From Sphingomonadaceae bacterium (lineage in GTDB: Bacteria; Pseudomonadota; Alphaproteobacteria; Sphingomonadales; Sphingomonadaceae), in contig CANGBE010000044.1 of the NCBI GenBank assembly GCA_947451875.1, positions 1-9,441 on the forward strand: DNA of 9,441 nucleotides, given 5' to 3'. Below, one piece after another: positions 1-6,019 of the stretch; positions within the stretch are counted from its first letter, which is position 1, and each line of letters begins with the position of its first letter. The translations under genes and the position numbers were made by a program. The notes below the pieces were generated by a model that was given only the letters and a program-made list of their open reading frames with translations, had not been told where the DNA came from and made no database searches.

Positions 1-289
1 TGCGTTTGATTTCCTCGCGCTCGGTGGCGGCCTCGATGATGAAGCTGGCCTCGGCCATGGGTTCGTAACCGGCCACCGGCTCGATGCGGTTCAGCGTGGC
101 ATCGGCATCGGCGGCAGAGATCTTTTCCTTTGCAACCAGACGCGCCAGACCTTTGGCGATCCCGCCCTTGGCCTTTTCGGCCAGTTCAAGGCTGACGTCA
201 GATAGCAGCACGCGATAGCCGAACTGCGCGGCAGTCTGGCTGATGCCCGAACCCATCATCCCTGCGCCGATTACTGCCACTGTCCGCAT
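1..289 (-). CDS. 3-hydroxyacyl-CoA dehydrogenase, N-terminal part (runs off left edge)
   Basis: Only the first 96 codons are present. They form a classic NAD-binding Rossmann start: beta strand VAVIGAGMMGSGI (residues 4-16) with the GxGxxG loop, then an acidic residue at the end of strand 2 (Asp31 in LLSDVS), as in NAD-dependent 3-hydroxyacyl-CoA dehydrogenases (FadB C-terminal half / PaaH / Hbd family). These oxidise L-3-hydroxyacyl-CoA to 3-ketoacyl-CoA in the cytoplasm. The ATG at 289-287 is well supported by GGAG seven bases upstream and because the Rossmann strand begins three residues after it. The gene lies 68 bp downstream of the thiolase-fold gene on the same strand, with no obvious terminator between, so it is probably the continuation of that operon. 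Whether it is a stand-alone ~290 aa dehydrogenase or a longer fusion with a hydratase cannot be seen. Confidence 0.88.
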   Translation of the reverse strand, partial: MRTVAVIGAGMMGSGISQTAAQFGYRVLLSDVSLELAEKAKGGIAKGLARLVAKEKISAADADATLNRIEPVAGYEPMAEASFIIEAATEREEIKR

Positions 290-357
290 TTTACGTCTCC
301 ATTGCTGCACTGCGGCGCGGTTAGCGTCAGGATTGCCGATTGGCTAGGGGGTTGAAA
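290..357 (-). other. Short intergenic gap inside the left operon
   Basis: 68 bp between the stop of the thiolase-fold gene and the start of the 3-hydroxyacyl-CoA dehydrogenase gene. It holds the GGAG ribosome binding site of the latter (296-299). I found no stem-loop strong enough for a terminator (the best, GCCGATTGGC near 335-344, has only 3-bp arms) and no T-run, so read-through is expected. Confidence 0.5.
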
Positions 358-1527
358 TCAATCCCGCGCAAGAAGCAGCGCCGCCGCCATTGGGCCGCCC
401 CCGGAAGTTGCCACGGCGACCTTGGGATCACCCGGGATCTGCCGCTCACCGGCCTGCTTGGTCAGCTGCAGCACCGCTTCATAAGCAAAGCCGAAGCCGT
501 GAAGTCGCCCGGCTCCGATCTGGCCGCCACCGGTGTTGAGCGGCAGCTCGCCATCGCGGGCGATGCGGGTTCCGCCCTCGATGAAGCGGTGCCCTTCGCC
601 CACCTCGCAAAAGCCCAAAGCTTCAAGCCAAGTGATCGGGAAGAAGGCAAAGCCGTCGTAAAACTGCACGGTATCGACATCTTTGGGCCTGTAGTCGGTC
701 TTGGCCCAGAGATCCGGCCCGGTGGCATAGTTCGCCATCCATTCGGGCTGATCCCACGAATAGCGCTCCACTGCGCCCGCCGTTGCCGCGATGCGAACCG
801 GAGTGCTTCTCACCTCATCGAGCGCGTCGCCGGCCGAGAGGATGATCACGGTTGAACAATCGGTGAAGCGATCACAGTCATAGAGGCAGAACGGTGTGGT
901 GATCAGCCGGGCCTCCATATATTCGTCGAGCGTCAGCGGCTTTTTGCTGATCGCCCGCGCATTGGGATTGGCGAGGCCGCTGCGATTGGCGTTGAGCGCC
1001 ACCTGCGCCAGCTGCTCGCGGGTCATGCCATAACGCTTCATGTGGCGGTTGGCATATTGCGCCACCCAGCAGGCTGCAGAAATGGCAAAGAACGGCGCGG
1101 TCCACTGCGATCCGCCGTCGACAAATTCGCGCCGCAGCGGCGGGAATTCCTCTGGGCGGGACATGGCCGCGGCTTCATAGACGGTGCGAAAGCAGATGAT
1201 GTGCCGCGCCTGACCGGTCTTGATGGCATTCGCAGCCTCGGCAATGGCGGAAAGCTGGGCGGGTATCTCGCCTGCACCCATATGCCAGCGCGCCTTGATG
1301 CCGCAGGTTTCGATCACTTCATCGGTGCCGATCGGCGAGAAGCCAAGGAATGTGGATATGCGCCCCGGGTAAGTGGCAACGCCGTCAATCTGGTCAAAGG
1401 TCAGCCCGGCATTGTCCATCGCCTGCCGGATCGCGTCCATGGTGAGCCCCATGGGTGAACGGGTAAGCCGCACGCCGACTTCGCTCTGGCCGACCCCGGT
1501 GACATAGGCTTCGATAAGCTTGGTCAT
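358..1527 (-). CDS. Thiolase-fold protein lacking catalytic cysteines (Ltp2/SCP-x-like lipid-transfer protein, probable aldolase)
   Basis: The 389 aa protein has the length and C-terminal signature of the thiolase superfamily (NTGGGQIGAGRLHG at residues 331-344, then SGGGP at 375-379). The residues that make a thiolase are missing. By my hand alignment the nucleophile-cysteine position is Ile88 (in GAGEIPAQ), the second cysteine (usually CxGGG) is Thr374, the GHP histidine is Arg341, and the NEAF asparagine is Tyr290 (in QFYDGF). It therefore should not catalyse Claisen condensation or thiolysis. Family knowledge: such proteins paired with a DUF35 partner, notably Ltp2-ChsH2(DUF35) of steroid-degrading actinobacteria and the Sal proteins of proteobacteria, are retro-aldolases that cleave a tertiary 3-hydroxyacyl-CoA side chain. 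The DUF35 gene sits directly upstream with a 3 bp gap, and the GGAGG binding site lies inside its last codons, so translation is probably coupled. Aldolase activity and substrate are inference; a carrier or condensing role cannot be excluded. Confidence 0.85.
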   Translation of the reverse strand: MTKLIEAYVTGVGQSEVGVRLTRSPMGLTMDAIRQAMDNAGLTFDQIDGVATYPGRISTFLGFSPIGTDEVIETCGIKARWHMGAGEIPAQLSAIAEAANAIKTGQARHIICFRTVYEAAAMSRPEEFPPLRREFVDGGSQWTAPFFAISAACWVAQYANRHMKRYGMTREQLAQVALNANRSGLANPNARAISKKPLTLDEYMEARLITTPFCLYDCDRFTDCSTVIILSAGDALDEVRSTPVRIAATAGAVERYSWDQPEWMANYATGPDLWAKTDYRPKDVDTVQFYDGFAFFPITWLEALGFCEVGEGHRFIEGGTRIARDGELPLNTGGGQIGAGRLHGFGFAYEAVLQLTKQAGERQIPGDPKVAVATSGGGPMAAALLLARD

Positions 1528-1530
1528 CTC

Positions 1531-1962
1531 TCAGCCCTCCACTTTTTCGAACAAGGGGAACCAGATGCCATCCTGCTCTTCGAAGGTAACGCGCACGCGG
1601 TCTTCGAAATCCACGGCATCGACCGGCGAGCCGACAATATTTGTGGTCAGAACCACACCGGGCGCCCCATCCAGCCGCACGCGGGCGATGACGAAGGGAA
1701 CTTCCAGCCCCGGCATCCACGCCTGATGGTTGACCGTCAGCGTGTCGATCACGCCGGTTCCGGCAACGGCTTCGGGGCCGACGTTCTCGCTCTGGCAATG
1801 GCGGCAGAATTCACGCGGCGGGTGGGTCCATTCACCGCAATCGTTGCAGTGGGTGATGTGTAGCTTGCCTTCAGAACCACCGGTCCAGAACGGCCGGTTG
1901 ATCGCATCAAGGCGCGGGCGTGGCCTTTTTGGCGGGGGTGGAGCGGCTTTGGTTTCGGACAT
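1531..1962 (-). CDS. DUF35 zinc-ribbon / OB-fold acyl-CoA-associated protein
   Basis: The 143 aa protein has an N-terminal helical segment with a Pro-rich start, then a rubredoxin-like zinc ribbon with four cysteines, Cys39/Cys42 (HCNDCG) and Cys53/Cys56 (FCRHC), then an OB-fold from about residue 62 to the end (GTGVIDTLTV, VPFVIARVRLDG, DRVRVTFEE). This is the DUF35 (Rpp14/OB_aCoA_assoc) family. Members bind next to thiolase-fold partners and are needed for their stability or for CoA-substrate binding. Its immediate downstream partner is the cysteine-less thiolase-fold protein, so the two very likely form a heteromeric complex as Ltp2-ChsH2(DUF35) does. Unlike ChsH2 it is a stand-alone DUF35 with no fused MaoC-like hydratase domain. 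AGGA lies about eight bases before the ATG. Family assignment is firm; the role is by analogy. Confidence 0.93.
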   Translation of the reverse strand: MSETKAAPPPPKRPRPRLDAINRPFWTGGSEGKLHITHCNDCGEWTHPPREFCRHCQSENVGPEAVAGTGVIDTLTVNHQAWMPGLEVPFVIARVRLDGAPGVVLTTNIVGSPVDAVDFEDRVRVTFEEQDGIWFPLFEKVEG

Positions 1963-1986
1963 GGTCAGATCCTGTTTCGAAAAGGT

Positions 1987-2829
1987 TCAGCGCTTTGAGC
2001 CGCTCATGAAAGCGGGGTCGATGGCACCGGTGAACACGCCGGTGGCAAAGCCCTGATCGGTGTAAAGGAAAGTGCCGGTTATCGCGGCATTGAGCGGACT
2101 GTTGAGCAGAATGAGCGGCCATGCCTGATCCTCGGCCGTGGCGATACGGCCAAGCGAGGGGTAGGGCCATTCGTCCAAGAAACCGTCTGGCAGGGCAGTT
2201 TCCTGCACGTCCATGAAGGCGGTGCGGGTGGGGCAGGGGCCGATGGCGTTCAGGCGGATGCGGCGTTCCAGCCCCAGCTTCACGGCAGCATTGGCAACCC
2301 AGACGACCAGCATTTCCTTCGAGGTGGTATAGCCGTCGCGGATACGTTTTTCGGGATCGGCCTCGCACCAGGCATAGGCCTCGTCGGGATCGAAGATCGC
2401 TAGCATTTCCAGGCTCTGCGCGAGGTTCTTCTGCCAGCCCATCGCCGCGTCGGATGAGATCAGGGCAATGCCAGCTCCATTTTCCAGCGCGGGCAGCAGG
2501 CTTTCGACGAACAGCCGGGTGCCAATATAGTTCACCCGCATGCAATAGGCCGGGCCCTTCACCATCGGCGGCAGGCCGGCGCAGGGGAACAGGAAGTGGA
2601 TCGGTGCCAGCGCCTTCAGCGCCTCGGCCGTGGCGCGCACGGCGTCGAAGTCTGAAAGGTCGCATGGATAGAAACCGGCGTTGGTGACCTTGGGCTGGGC
2701 GATGTCGACGATGTAGACCTTGGCACCCAGTTCGCCCAGAATGCGGGCGACCTGTTCGCCCATGCCCGATGCACCGCCGGTGACGACGCAGGTCTTGCCG
2801 GAATAGCCCAGCCCATCAAGGTTACTCAT
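1987..2829 (-). CDS. SDR-family NAD-dependent oxidoreductase, 3-alpha-hydroxysteroid dehydrogenase/carbonyl reductase-like
   Basis: The 280 aa Rossmann protein carries the cofactor loop TGGASGMG (residues 17-24), Asp42 at the end of strand 2 (VDI, favouring NAD(H)), and a catalytic set Asn100, Ser126, Tyr167, Lys171 (YTTSK). Two traits set it apart from ordinary SDRs. The NNAG motif is replaced by PCAG (residues 82-85). The Ser-to-Tyr spacing is 41 residues instead of about 13, because of an insertion at roughly 130-160 rich in acidic residues and tryptophan. The 3-alpha-HSD/carbonyl reductase of Comamonas testosteroni (HsdA) has the same CAG variant, the VNY motif after it, and a matching insertion with the same spacing. 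The protein probably interconverts a hydroxyl and a ketone on a bulky cyclic substrate. GGAGAG precedes the ATG, and the gene begins 16 bp after the MDR gene. The steroid substrate is inferred, not shown. Confidence 0.85.
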   Translation of the reverse strand: MSNLDGLGYSGKTCVVTGGASGMGEQVARILGELGAKVYIVDIAQPKVTNAGFYPCDLSDFDAVRATAEALKALAPIHFLFPCAGLPPMVKGPAYCMRVNYIGTRLFVESLLPALENGAGIALISSDAAMGWQKNLAQSLEMLAIFDPDEAYAWCEADPEKRIRDGYTTSKEMLVVWVANAAVKLGLERRIRLNAIGPCPTRTAFMDVQETALPDGFLDEWPYPSLGRIATAEDQAWPLILLNSPLNAAITGTFLYTDQGFATGVFTGAIDPAFMSGSKR

Positions 2830-2845
2830 TTTTCTCTCCGTTGGT

Positions 2846-3844
2846 TCAGCACAGCACGTGCACCTTGGTTTCGGTGTTAGCCCCGCGCAGCATTGCCATA
2901 GTATCGGGCAGCTCGATCAGCGGTACGGTGCTGGTGATGATCGTCTTGGGGTCGACGTGGCCCTTATCTATTTCGCGCGCGATGGTGAGAAATTCATCCA
3001 TGCCATAGCCGACCAGAAACTGCATGGTAACGCATTTATAGGCGGCCATGGCGGGCATGAAGGGATCGGGGCTGGTGCAGAAACCAAGGCTGACGACCTT
3101 GCCATAGACCTTTGCGTGCATCAGCGCCTTGGCCATCATGCCTTCTGCCCCGGCGCACTCAAAGATCATGTCCGGAGCGCCGCTTAGCAGTTCGCTCACT
3201 TCGCCCACTTCGTCAGGGCCGAAAGCGACAAAGGCATCGGCACCCATGGCGAGGCACAGTTCCTTGCGCCGCGCAGAACGCGACATGGCGACGATGCGGC
3301 CCGCGCCCATCACCCGCGCCCAATAGATGGCATAGAGCGCCACTGTGCCGCCGCCGAGCACCAGCACTGTCTGGCCGCGCTGCAGGCCCGACTGGCGGAC
3401 ACCATAGAGGCTCACCGCCAGCGGCTCGATCAGCGCGCCATCGGCCATCGATAGCGTATCAGGCAGCGGCACGGCGAGGTTGGCAGGGAATTTAGCGAAC
3501 TCGGCAAAGCCCTGTGCGGCGCTCGGCGCATTGCGGCACATCACGTGGTTATGACCGGCGCAGCCCAGGCAGTGGCCGCAAGCACCCGAAGGATTTGCCG
3601 AGAGCTTCTGGCCAAGCCGCAAGCCATCCACGCCCTTGCCCAGCGCGACTACTTCTCCGGCGAATTCATGGCCGAACTGGCCGTGGCCGAAATCGAACAC
3701 CTTGCCCTGCGTCATCGAAAGGTCTGTGCCGCAGATGCCGCAGCGGTGGACCCGGATTACCACTTCGCCTTCGCCGGGGGTCGGATCAGGCAGGTCTTCG
3801 ATGGTGATGGGGCCGCCTTTTCCGGCGTAGATGGCTGCTTTCAT
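2846..3844 (-). CDS. Zinc-dependent MDR-family alcohol dehydrogenase (threonine/sorbitol dehydrogenase-like)
   Basis: The 332 aa medium-chain dehydrogenase has the full zinc equipment. Catalytic-site ligands are Cys38 (CGICGTD), His59 and Glu60 (FGHEFAG), with Glu140 (EPLAV) as the likely additional ligand. The structural zinc loop has Cys89, Cys92, Cys95 and Cys103. The Rossmann loop is VLGGGTVAL (162-170), so GxGxxG ends in Ala169 rather than Gly. After strand 2 the sequence is AMSRSARR (186-193) where NAD enzymes have Asp, which suggests NADP(H). It should oxidise a secondary alcohol or reduce a ketone; the substrate is unknown. The start overlaps the stop of the upstream sulfotransferase gene as ATGA, indicating translational coupling, and GGAG sits about ten bases upstream within that gene. 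Confidence 0.93.
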   Translation of the reverse strand: MKAAIYAGKGGPITIEDLPDPTPGEGEVVIRVHRCGICGTDLSMTQGKVFDFGHGQFGHEFAGEVVALGKGVDGLRLGQKLSANPSGACGHCLGCAGHNHVMCRNAPSAAQGFAEFAKFPANLAVPLPDTLSMADGALIEPLAVSLYGVRQSGLQRGQTVLVLGGGTVALYAIYWARVMGAGRIVAMSRSARRKELCLAMGADAFVAFGPDEVGEVSELLSGAPDMIFECAGAEGMMAKALMHAKVYGKVVSLGFCTSPDPFMPAMAAYKCVTMQFLVGYGMDEFLTIAREIDKGHVDPKTIITSTVPLIELPDTMAMLRGANTETKVHVLC

Positions 3845-5034
3845 CCGCGCTTCTCCACCAGATCAAAGCGGCTGACATAGTCGCCAAAACGCTCGCGCAC
3901 GGCATCGGCAGTCAGGCCAAAATCGGCGAGTGTGTAATTGTGTGGGCCGTGTGCTAGCTCAGGCTTGTCGGCGATCCGCACGGCCATCGCGGCGCGCACT
4001 TCATCAGACAGAGCCATCCCTGCGAAGGCATAGATCCGCTCGATCGTGCCCATCGGGTTTGCATGGAAATCGCTGTGGACCACATCAAGCACCTGCGCGG
4101 CATGGGCTTGCCGCACCGGCTCGGCGCGGCGGATTGCACGGGCCCATTTCTCGGATTCGCGCGTGCCCATTTGCCAGGCGCGTTCCTGCACACGGCCTTC
4201 TTCAAACAGGGCGTGGTTGCCAATCAGAAGGGCGCAGAGCGAGGGGATCGCCTTGGCCGGATCGCGGTGGGTCTGGATGACCTTGGCGTCAGGAAATTGC
4301 GCGTACAGTGCATCGAGATTCTCGACATGGCCGGGGTTCTTCAGCAGCCAGCGCTTGTCGGGTTCGTTGCTGCCAACCAGCCGCAAAACCCGTTCGAAAT
4401 GGGCATAGCAATGCGCCTCGCTCTGCTCCTGCCGCCAAAGGTCATAGCTCATCGCGGACCAGCCGCAGGTGAACAGGTTGGAGACGAAACCCTGCCGAAG
4501 CACGAGGCAGCATTCGTCCACCTCCTCGGCGGCCATGGCATGGGCGGCGAGCGCGGCGGGCTTGTCGCGGTGGCGTTCTTCCAGTTCGGCGACCGAGCGC
4601 TGGAAGCGGGGATTGGCTTCCCAAGTTTCGCGCGGCGGGCGCGGTTGCGGCGCGCCGGTGATCCAGGTTTGCAGACCCTGGAACTGCGGATCGACAGCCA
4701 GCAGCTTGTGCAGCGCCGTTGTGCCGGTGCGCGGTACGCCGGTGATGACGATCGGGGCCTTGATGCTATGGGCATCCCAGCCCGGCGTCTGCGCCATCGA
4801 CCGCACCGCATGGCCGCGCGCGGCGAGCACGCTGACGAGGCCCATCCAGCCGCGCTTGCGGCCCAGCTCGCTCCAGCGCGGTTCATAATCGGCGGCGTGG
4901 AGCAGCACTTCCAGCCCGCGCAGGTAATCGCCCTCGCCAAAGTCGCTCCAGCCTTCGATCAGGCTGGCGGCGGCCTCGTGCAGCTGCGCCTCGCTACCGG
5001 CGAAGCGCGGGGGAGGGGCCAGCGGATCAGTCAT
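3841..5034 (-). CDS. Sulfotransferase family protein (PAPS-dependent, PF13469 type), left arm
   Basis: Read from ATG at 5034 the protein has 397 aa. Central motifs are those of PAPS sulfotransferases: the 5'-phosphosulfate loop GVPRTGTTALHKLLAVDP (about 99-116), WLLKNPGH (229-236), and the 3'-phosphate region THRDPAKAIPS (255-265) ending in a serine. A C-terminal block HNYTLADFGL followed by FGDYVSRF (from about 365) recurs in the right-arm sulfotransferase. The enzyme would transfer sulfonate from PAPS to a hydroxyl of a small molecule in the cytoplasm; the acceptor is unknown. An in-frame TTG at 5043 would add three residues; I prefer the ATG, although neither has a good Shine-Dalgarno. The ATG lies inside the last codons of the upstream SDR gene (8 bp overlap), so coupled re-initiation is likely. 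The downstream MDR gene overlaps by 4 bp. No signal peptide or membrane segment is evident. Confidence 0.92.
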   Translation of the reverse strand: MTDPLAPPPRFAGSEAQLHEAAASLIEGWSDFGEGDYLRGLEVLLHAADYEPRWSELGRKRGWMGLVSVLAARGHAVRSMAQTPGWDAHSIKAPIVITGVPRTGTTALHKLLAVDPQFQGLQTWITGAPQPRPPRETWEANPRFQRSVAELEERHRDKPAALAAHAMAAEEVDECCLVLRQGFVSNLFTCGWSAMSYDLWRQEQSEAHCYAHFERVLRLVGSNEPDKRWLLKNPGHVENLDALYAQFPDAKVIQTHRDPAKAIPSLCALLIGNHALFEEGRVQERAWQMGTRESEKWARAIRRAEPVRQAHAAQVLDVVHSDFHANPMGTIERIYAFAGMALSDEVRAAMAVRIADKPELAHGPHNYTLADFGLTADAVRERFGDYVSRFDLVEKRG

Positions 5035-5827
5035 CAGTATCAATCATGCCCTTGATCGTCGGACCTCCGCCAACGATCAGCGTCTCGCCGGTGATATAGC
5101 TCGCAGCATCGCTGGCCATAAATAGCACGGTGCGCGCCACTTCCTCGGGCTCGCCGGGGCGGCGGAGCGGGAAAGCGGTGGTTGCGGCGGCGGCATCAAA
5201 GCCGGTCTTGGCCCAGTTGGCTTTGGCCAGCTGGGTGGCGATCATGCCTGCAGCGACCGCGTTCACGCGGATTCCTTTTGGCCCCCATTCGGCAGCCGAC
5301 ACGCGGGTGAACATCTGTAGGCCGGCCTTGGCTGCCGAGTAACCGCCGCACCCTATGGTGCCGCCATTGCCCGCCATCGAGGAGATGTTGACGATGGCTG
5401 CCTGACCATTATCGGCAGCAGCAGCTTTCAGGTACGGGTAAGCAGCCTGACTGCAGAAGAACGCGCTATCCAGATTGAGCGCCATATCCTGTCGCCACGA
5501 TTCAACTGGTGCCGTGCGCAGTGCCGCGTGGCGCGCGCCACCGGCATTGTTGACTAGAATATCGAGCCGCCCGAAGTGCCGCACCACGGCTTCGACCAGC
5601 GCCTGACATTGTTCCTGCACACGAACATCGGTGGCAAAGCAGAACACTTCGCCGCCTGTGGTCTCGCGCATTTTCTCTGCCGCTGCCTCAAGCCGGTCTG
5701 CCTTGCGTCCGGCAATCGCGACCTTTGCGCCCGAGCGGAGAAATTCAGTTGCCGTAGCCTCACCGATGCCGGAGCCGCCGCCGGTGACGATTGCCACCTT
5801 GCCGCCAAAATCGAACGTTGCACCCAT
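5027..5827 (-). CDS. SDR-family oxidoreductase, first gene of the left arm
   Basis: The 266 aa classical SDR has TGGGSGIG (15-22), NNAG (93-96), Ser150 in NISSMAG, and YSAAK with Tyr163 and Lys167. The strand-2 end is AGRKADR with Arg41, a pattern usually linked to NADP(H). The C-terminus reads ITGETLIVGGGPTIKG, the typical dimer-interface strand. The open frame extends upstream to 6121, but the extra 98 codons have no SDR character, cross the divergent promoter region and overlap the opposite gene. I therefore place the start at the ATG at 5827-5825, eight residues before the first beta strand, with purine-rich AGGCAGGG upstream. Closest general resemblance is to enoyl-/dienoyl-CoA reductase-like and 3-ketoacyl reductase-like SDRs, but the substrate cannot be told. 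It is the promoter-proximal gene of a seven-gene operon. Confidence 0.93.
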   Translation of the reverse strand: MGATFDFGGKVAIVTGGGSGIGEATATEFLRSGAKVAIAGRKADRLEAAAEKMRETTGGEVFCFATDVRVQEQCQALVEAVVRHFGRLDILVNNAGGARHAALRTAPVESWRQDMALNLDSAFFCSQAAYPYLKAAAADNGQAAIVNISSMAGNGGTIGCGGYSAAKAGLQMFTRVSAAEWGPKGIRVNAVAAGMIATQLAKANWAKTGFDAAAATTAFPLRRPGEPEEVARTVLFMASDAASYITGETLIVGGGPTIKGMIDTDD

Positions 5828-5882
5828 AGTGCGCCCTGCCTCTCCAAGCCTATATCGCCCTTTTGACCATGCCTGCTGGCCC

Positions 5883-5898
5883 CAAAGCAACGCCTTTG
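5883..5898. repeat. Inverted repeat CAAAG-N6-CTTTG
   Basis: Five-base arms CAAAG (5883-5887) and CTTTG (5894-5898) separated by six bases in the divergent spacer. It could be part of a regulator site; arms this short also arise by chance. Confidence 0.3.
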
Positions 5899-5907
5899 CC
5901 AAAATTC

Positions 5908-5921
5908 CGACAGAGCTGTCG
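5908..5921. promoter_or_regulatory. Candidate operator, dyad CGACAG-AG-CTGTCG
   Basis: Perfect six-base arms CGACAG (5908-5913) and CTGTCG (5916-5921) around a two-base centre. It lies in the middle of the divergent spacer, 32 bp upstream of the putative right-arm -35 box and about 80 bp upstream of the left-arm start codon. Size and symmetry suit a dimeric repressor such as TetR or GntR families, but no regulator gene is in view and the assignment is inference. Confidence 0.4.
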
Positions 5922-5952
5922 CATGGCATCGCCGGGGCGGGGCGGTGCTGGC

Positions 5953-5981
5953 TTGCCTCTGCAGGACCTTGGGGAAATAAC
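5953..5981 (+). promoter_or_regulatory. Candidate sigma70-like promoter of the right arm
   Basis: TTGCCT (5953-5958) and AATAAC (5976-5981) are separated by 17 bp; each matches the consensus at four of six positions. Transcription would begin near 5988, giving a leader of about 30 nt before the TTG start codon at 6020. Confidence 0.4.
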
Positions 5982-5983
5982 GC

Positions 5984-6002
5984 GCAGCAGTGTAAAAGCT
6001 GC
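5984..6002 (+). repeat. Small inverted repeat in the right-arm leader
   Basis: GCAGC (5984-5988) and GCTGC (5998-6002) could form a 5-bp stem with a 9-nt loop. It sits just before the ribosome binding site GGGAG (6008-6012), at or immediately after the predicted transcription start. It may be an operator half or a weak leader hairpin; chance occurrence is possible. Confidence 0.25.
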
Positions 6003-6019
6003 ACTTTGGGAGCGGGCGA

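Larger units (their letters stand above)
5828..6019. promoter_or_regulatory. Divergent promoter region between the two arms
   Basis: 192 bp separate the divergent SDR start codons, so both operons must be transcribed from here. The region contains a plausible sigma70-like promoter toward the right arm (5953-5981), two inverted repeats in the middle (5883-5898 and 5908-5921) and a small hairpin in the presumed right-arm leader (5984-6002). For the left arm I could not pick a convincing -35/-10 pair; a TATAGG hexamer (minus strand, around 5847-5852) lacks a matching -35 box. No regulator gene is next to it, so control is probably by a regulator encoded elsewhere. Confidence 0.75.

Noticed and set aside
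340..1458. Plus-strand open frames opposite the thiolase-fold gene
   Set aside because: They lie entirely within a conserved gene on the other strand, have no ribosome binding site worth noting and no family resemblance.
358..1527. Annotation as acetyl-CoA acetyltransferase / 3-ketoacyl-CoA thiolase
   Set aside because: Both catalytic cysteines and the GHP histidine are replaced, so thiolase chemistry is not expected despite the fold.
4063..5055. Long open frame on the plus strand (330 codons) opposite the left-arm sulfotransferase gene
   Set aside because: It is antisense to a gene with clear PAPS motifs, its translation has no recognisable domain, and long antisense frames are common in GC-rich DNA.
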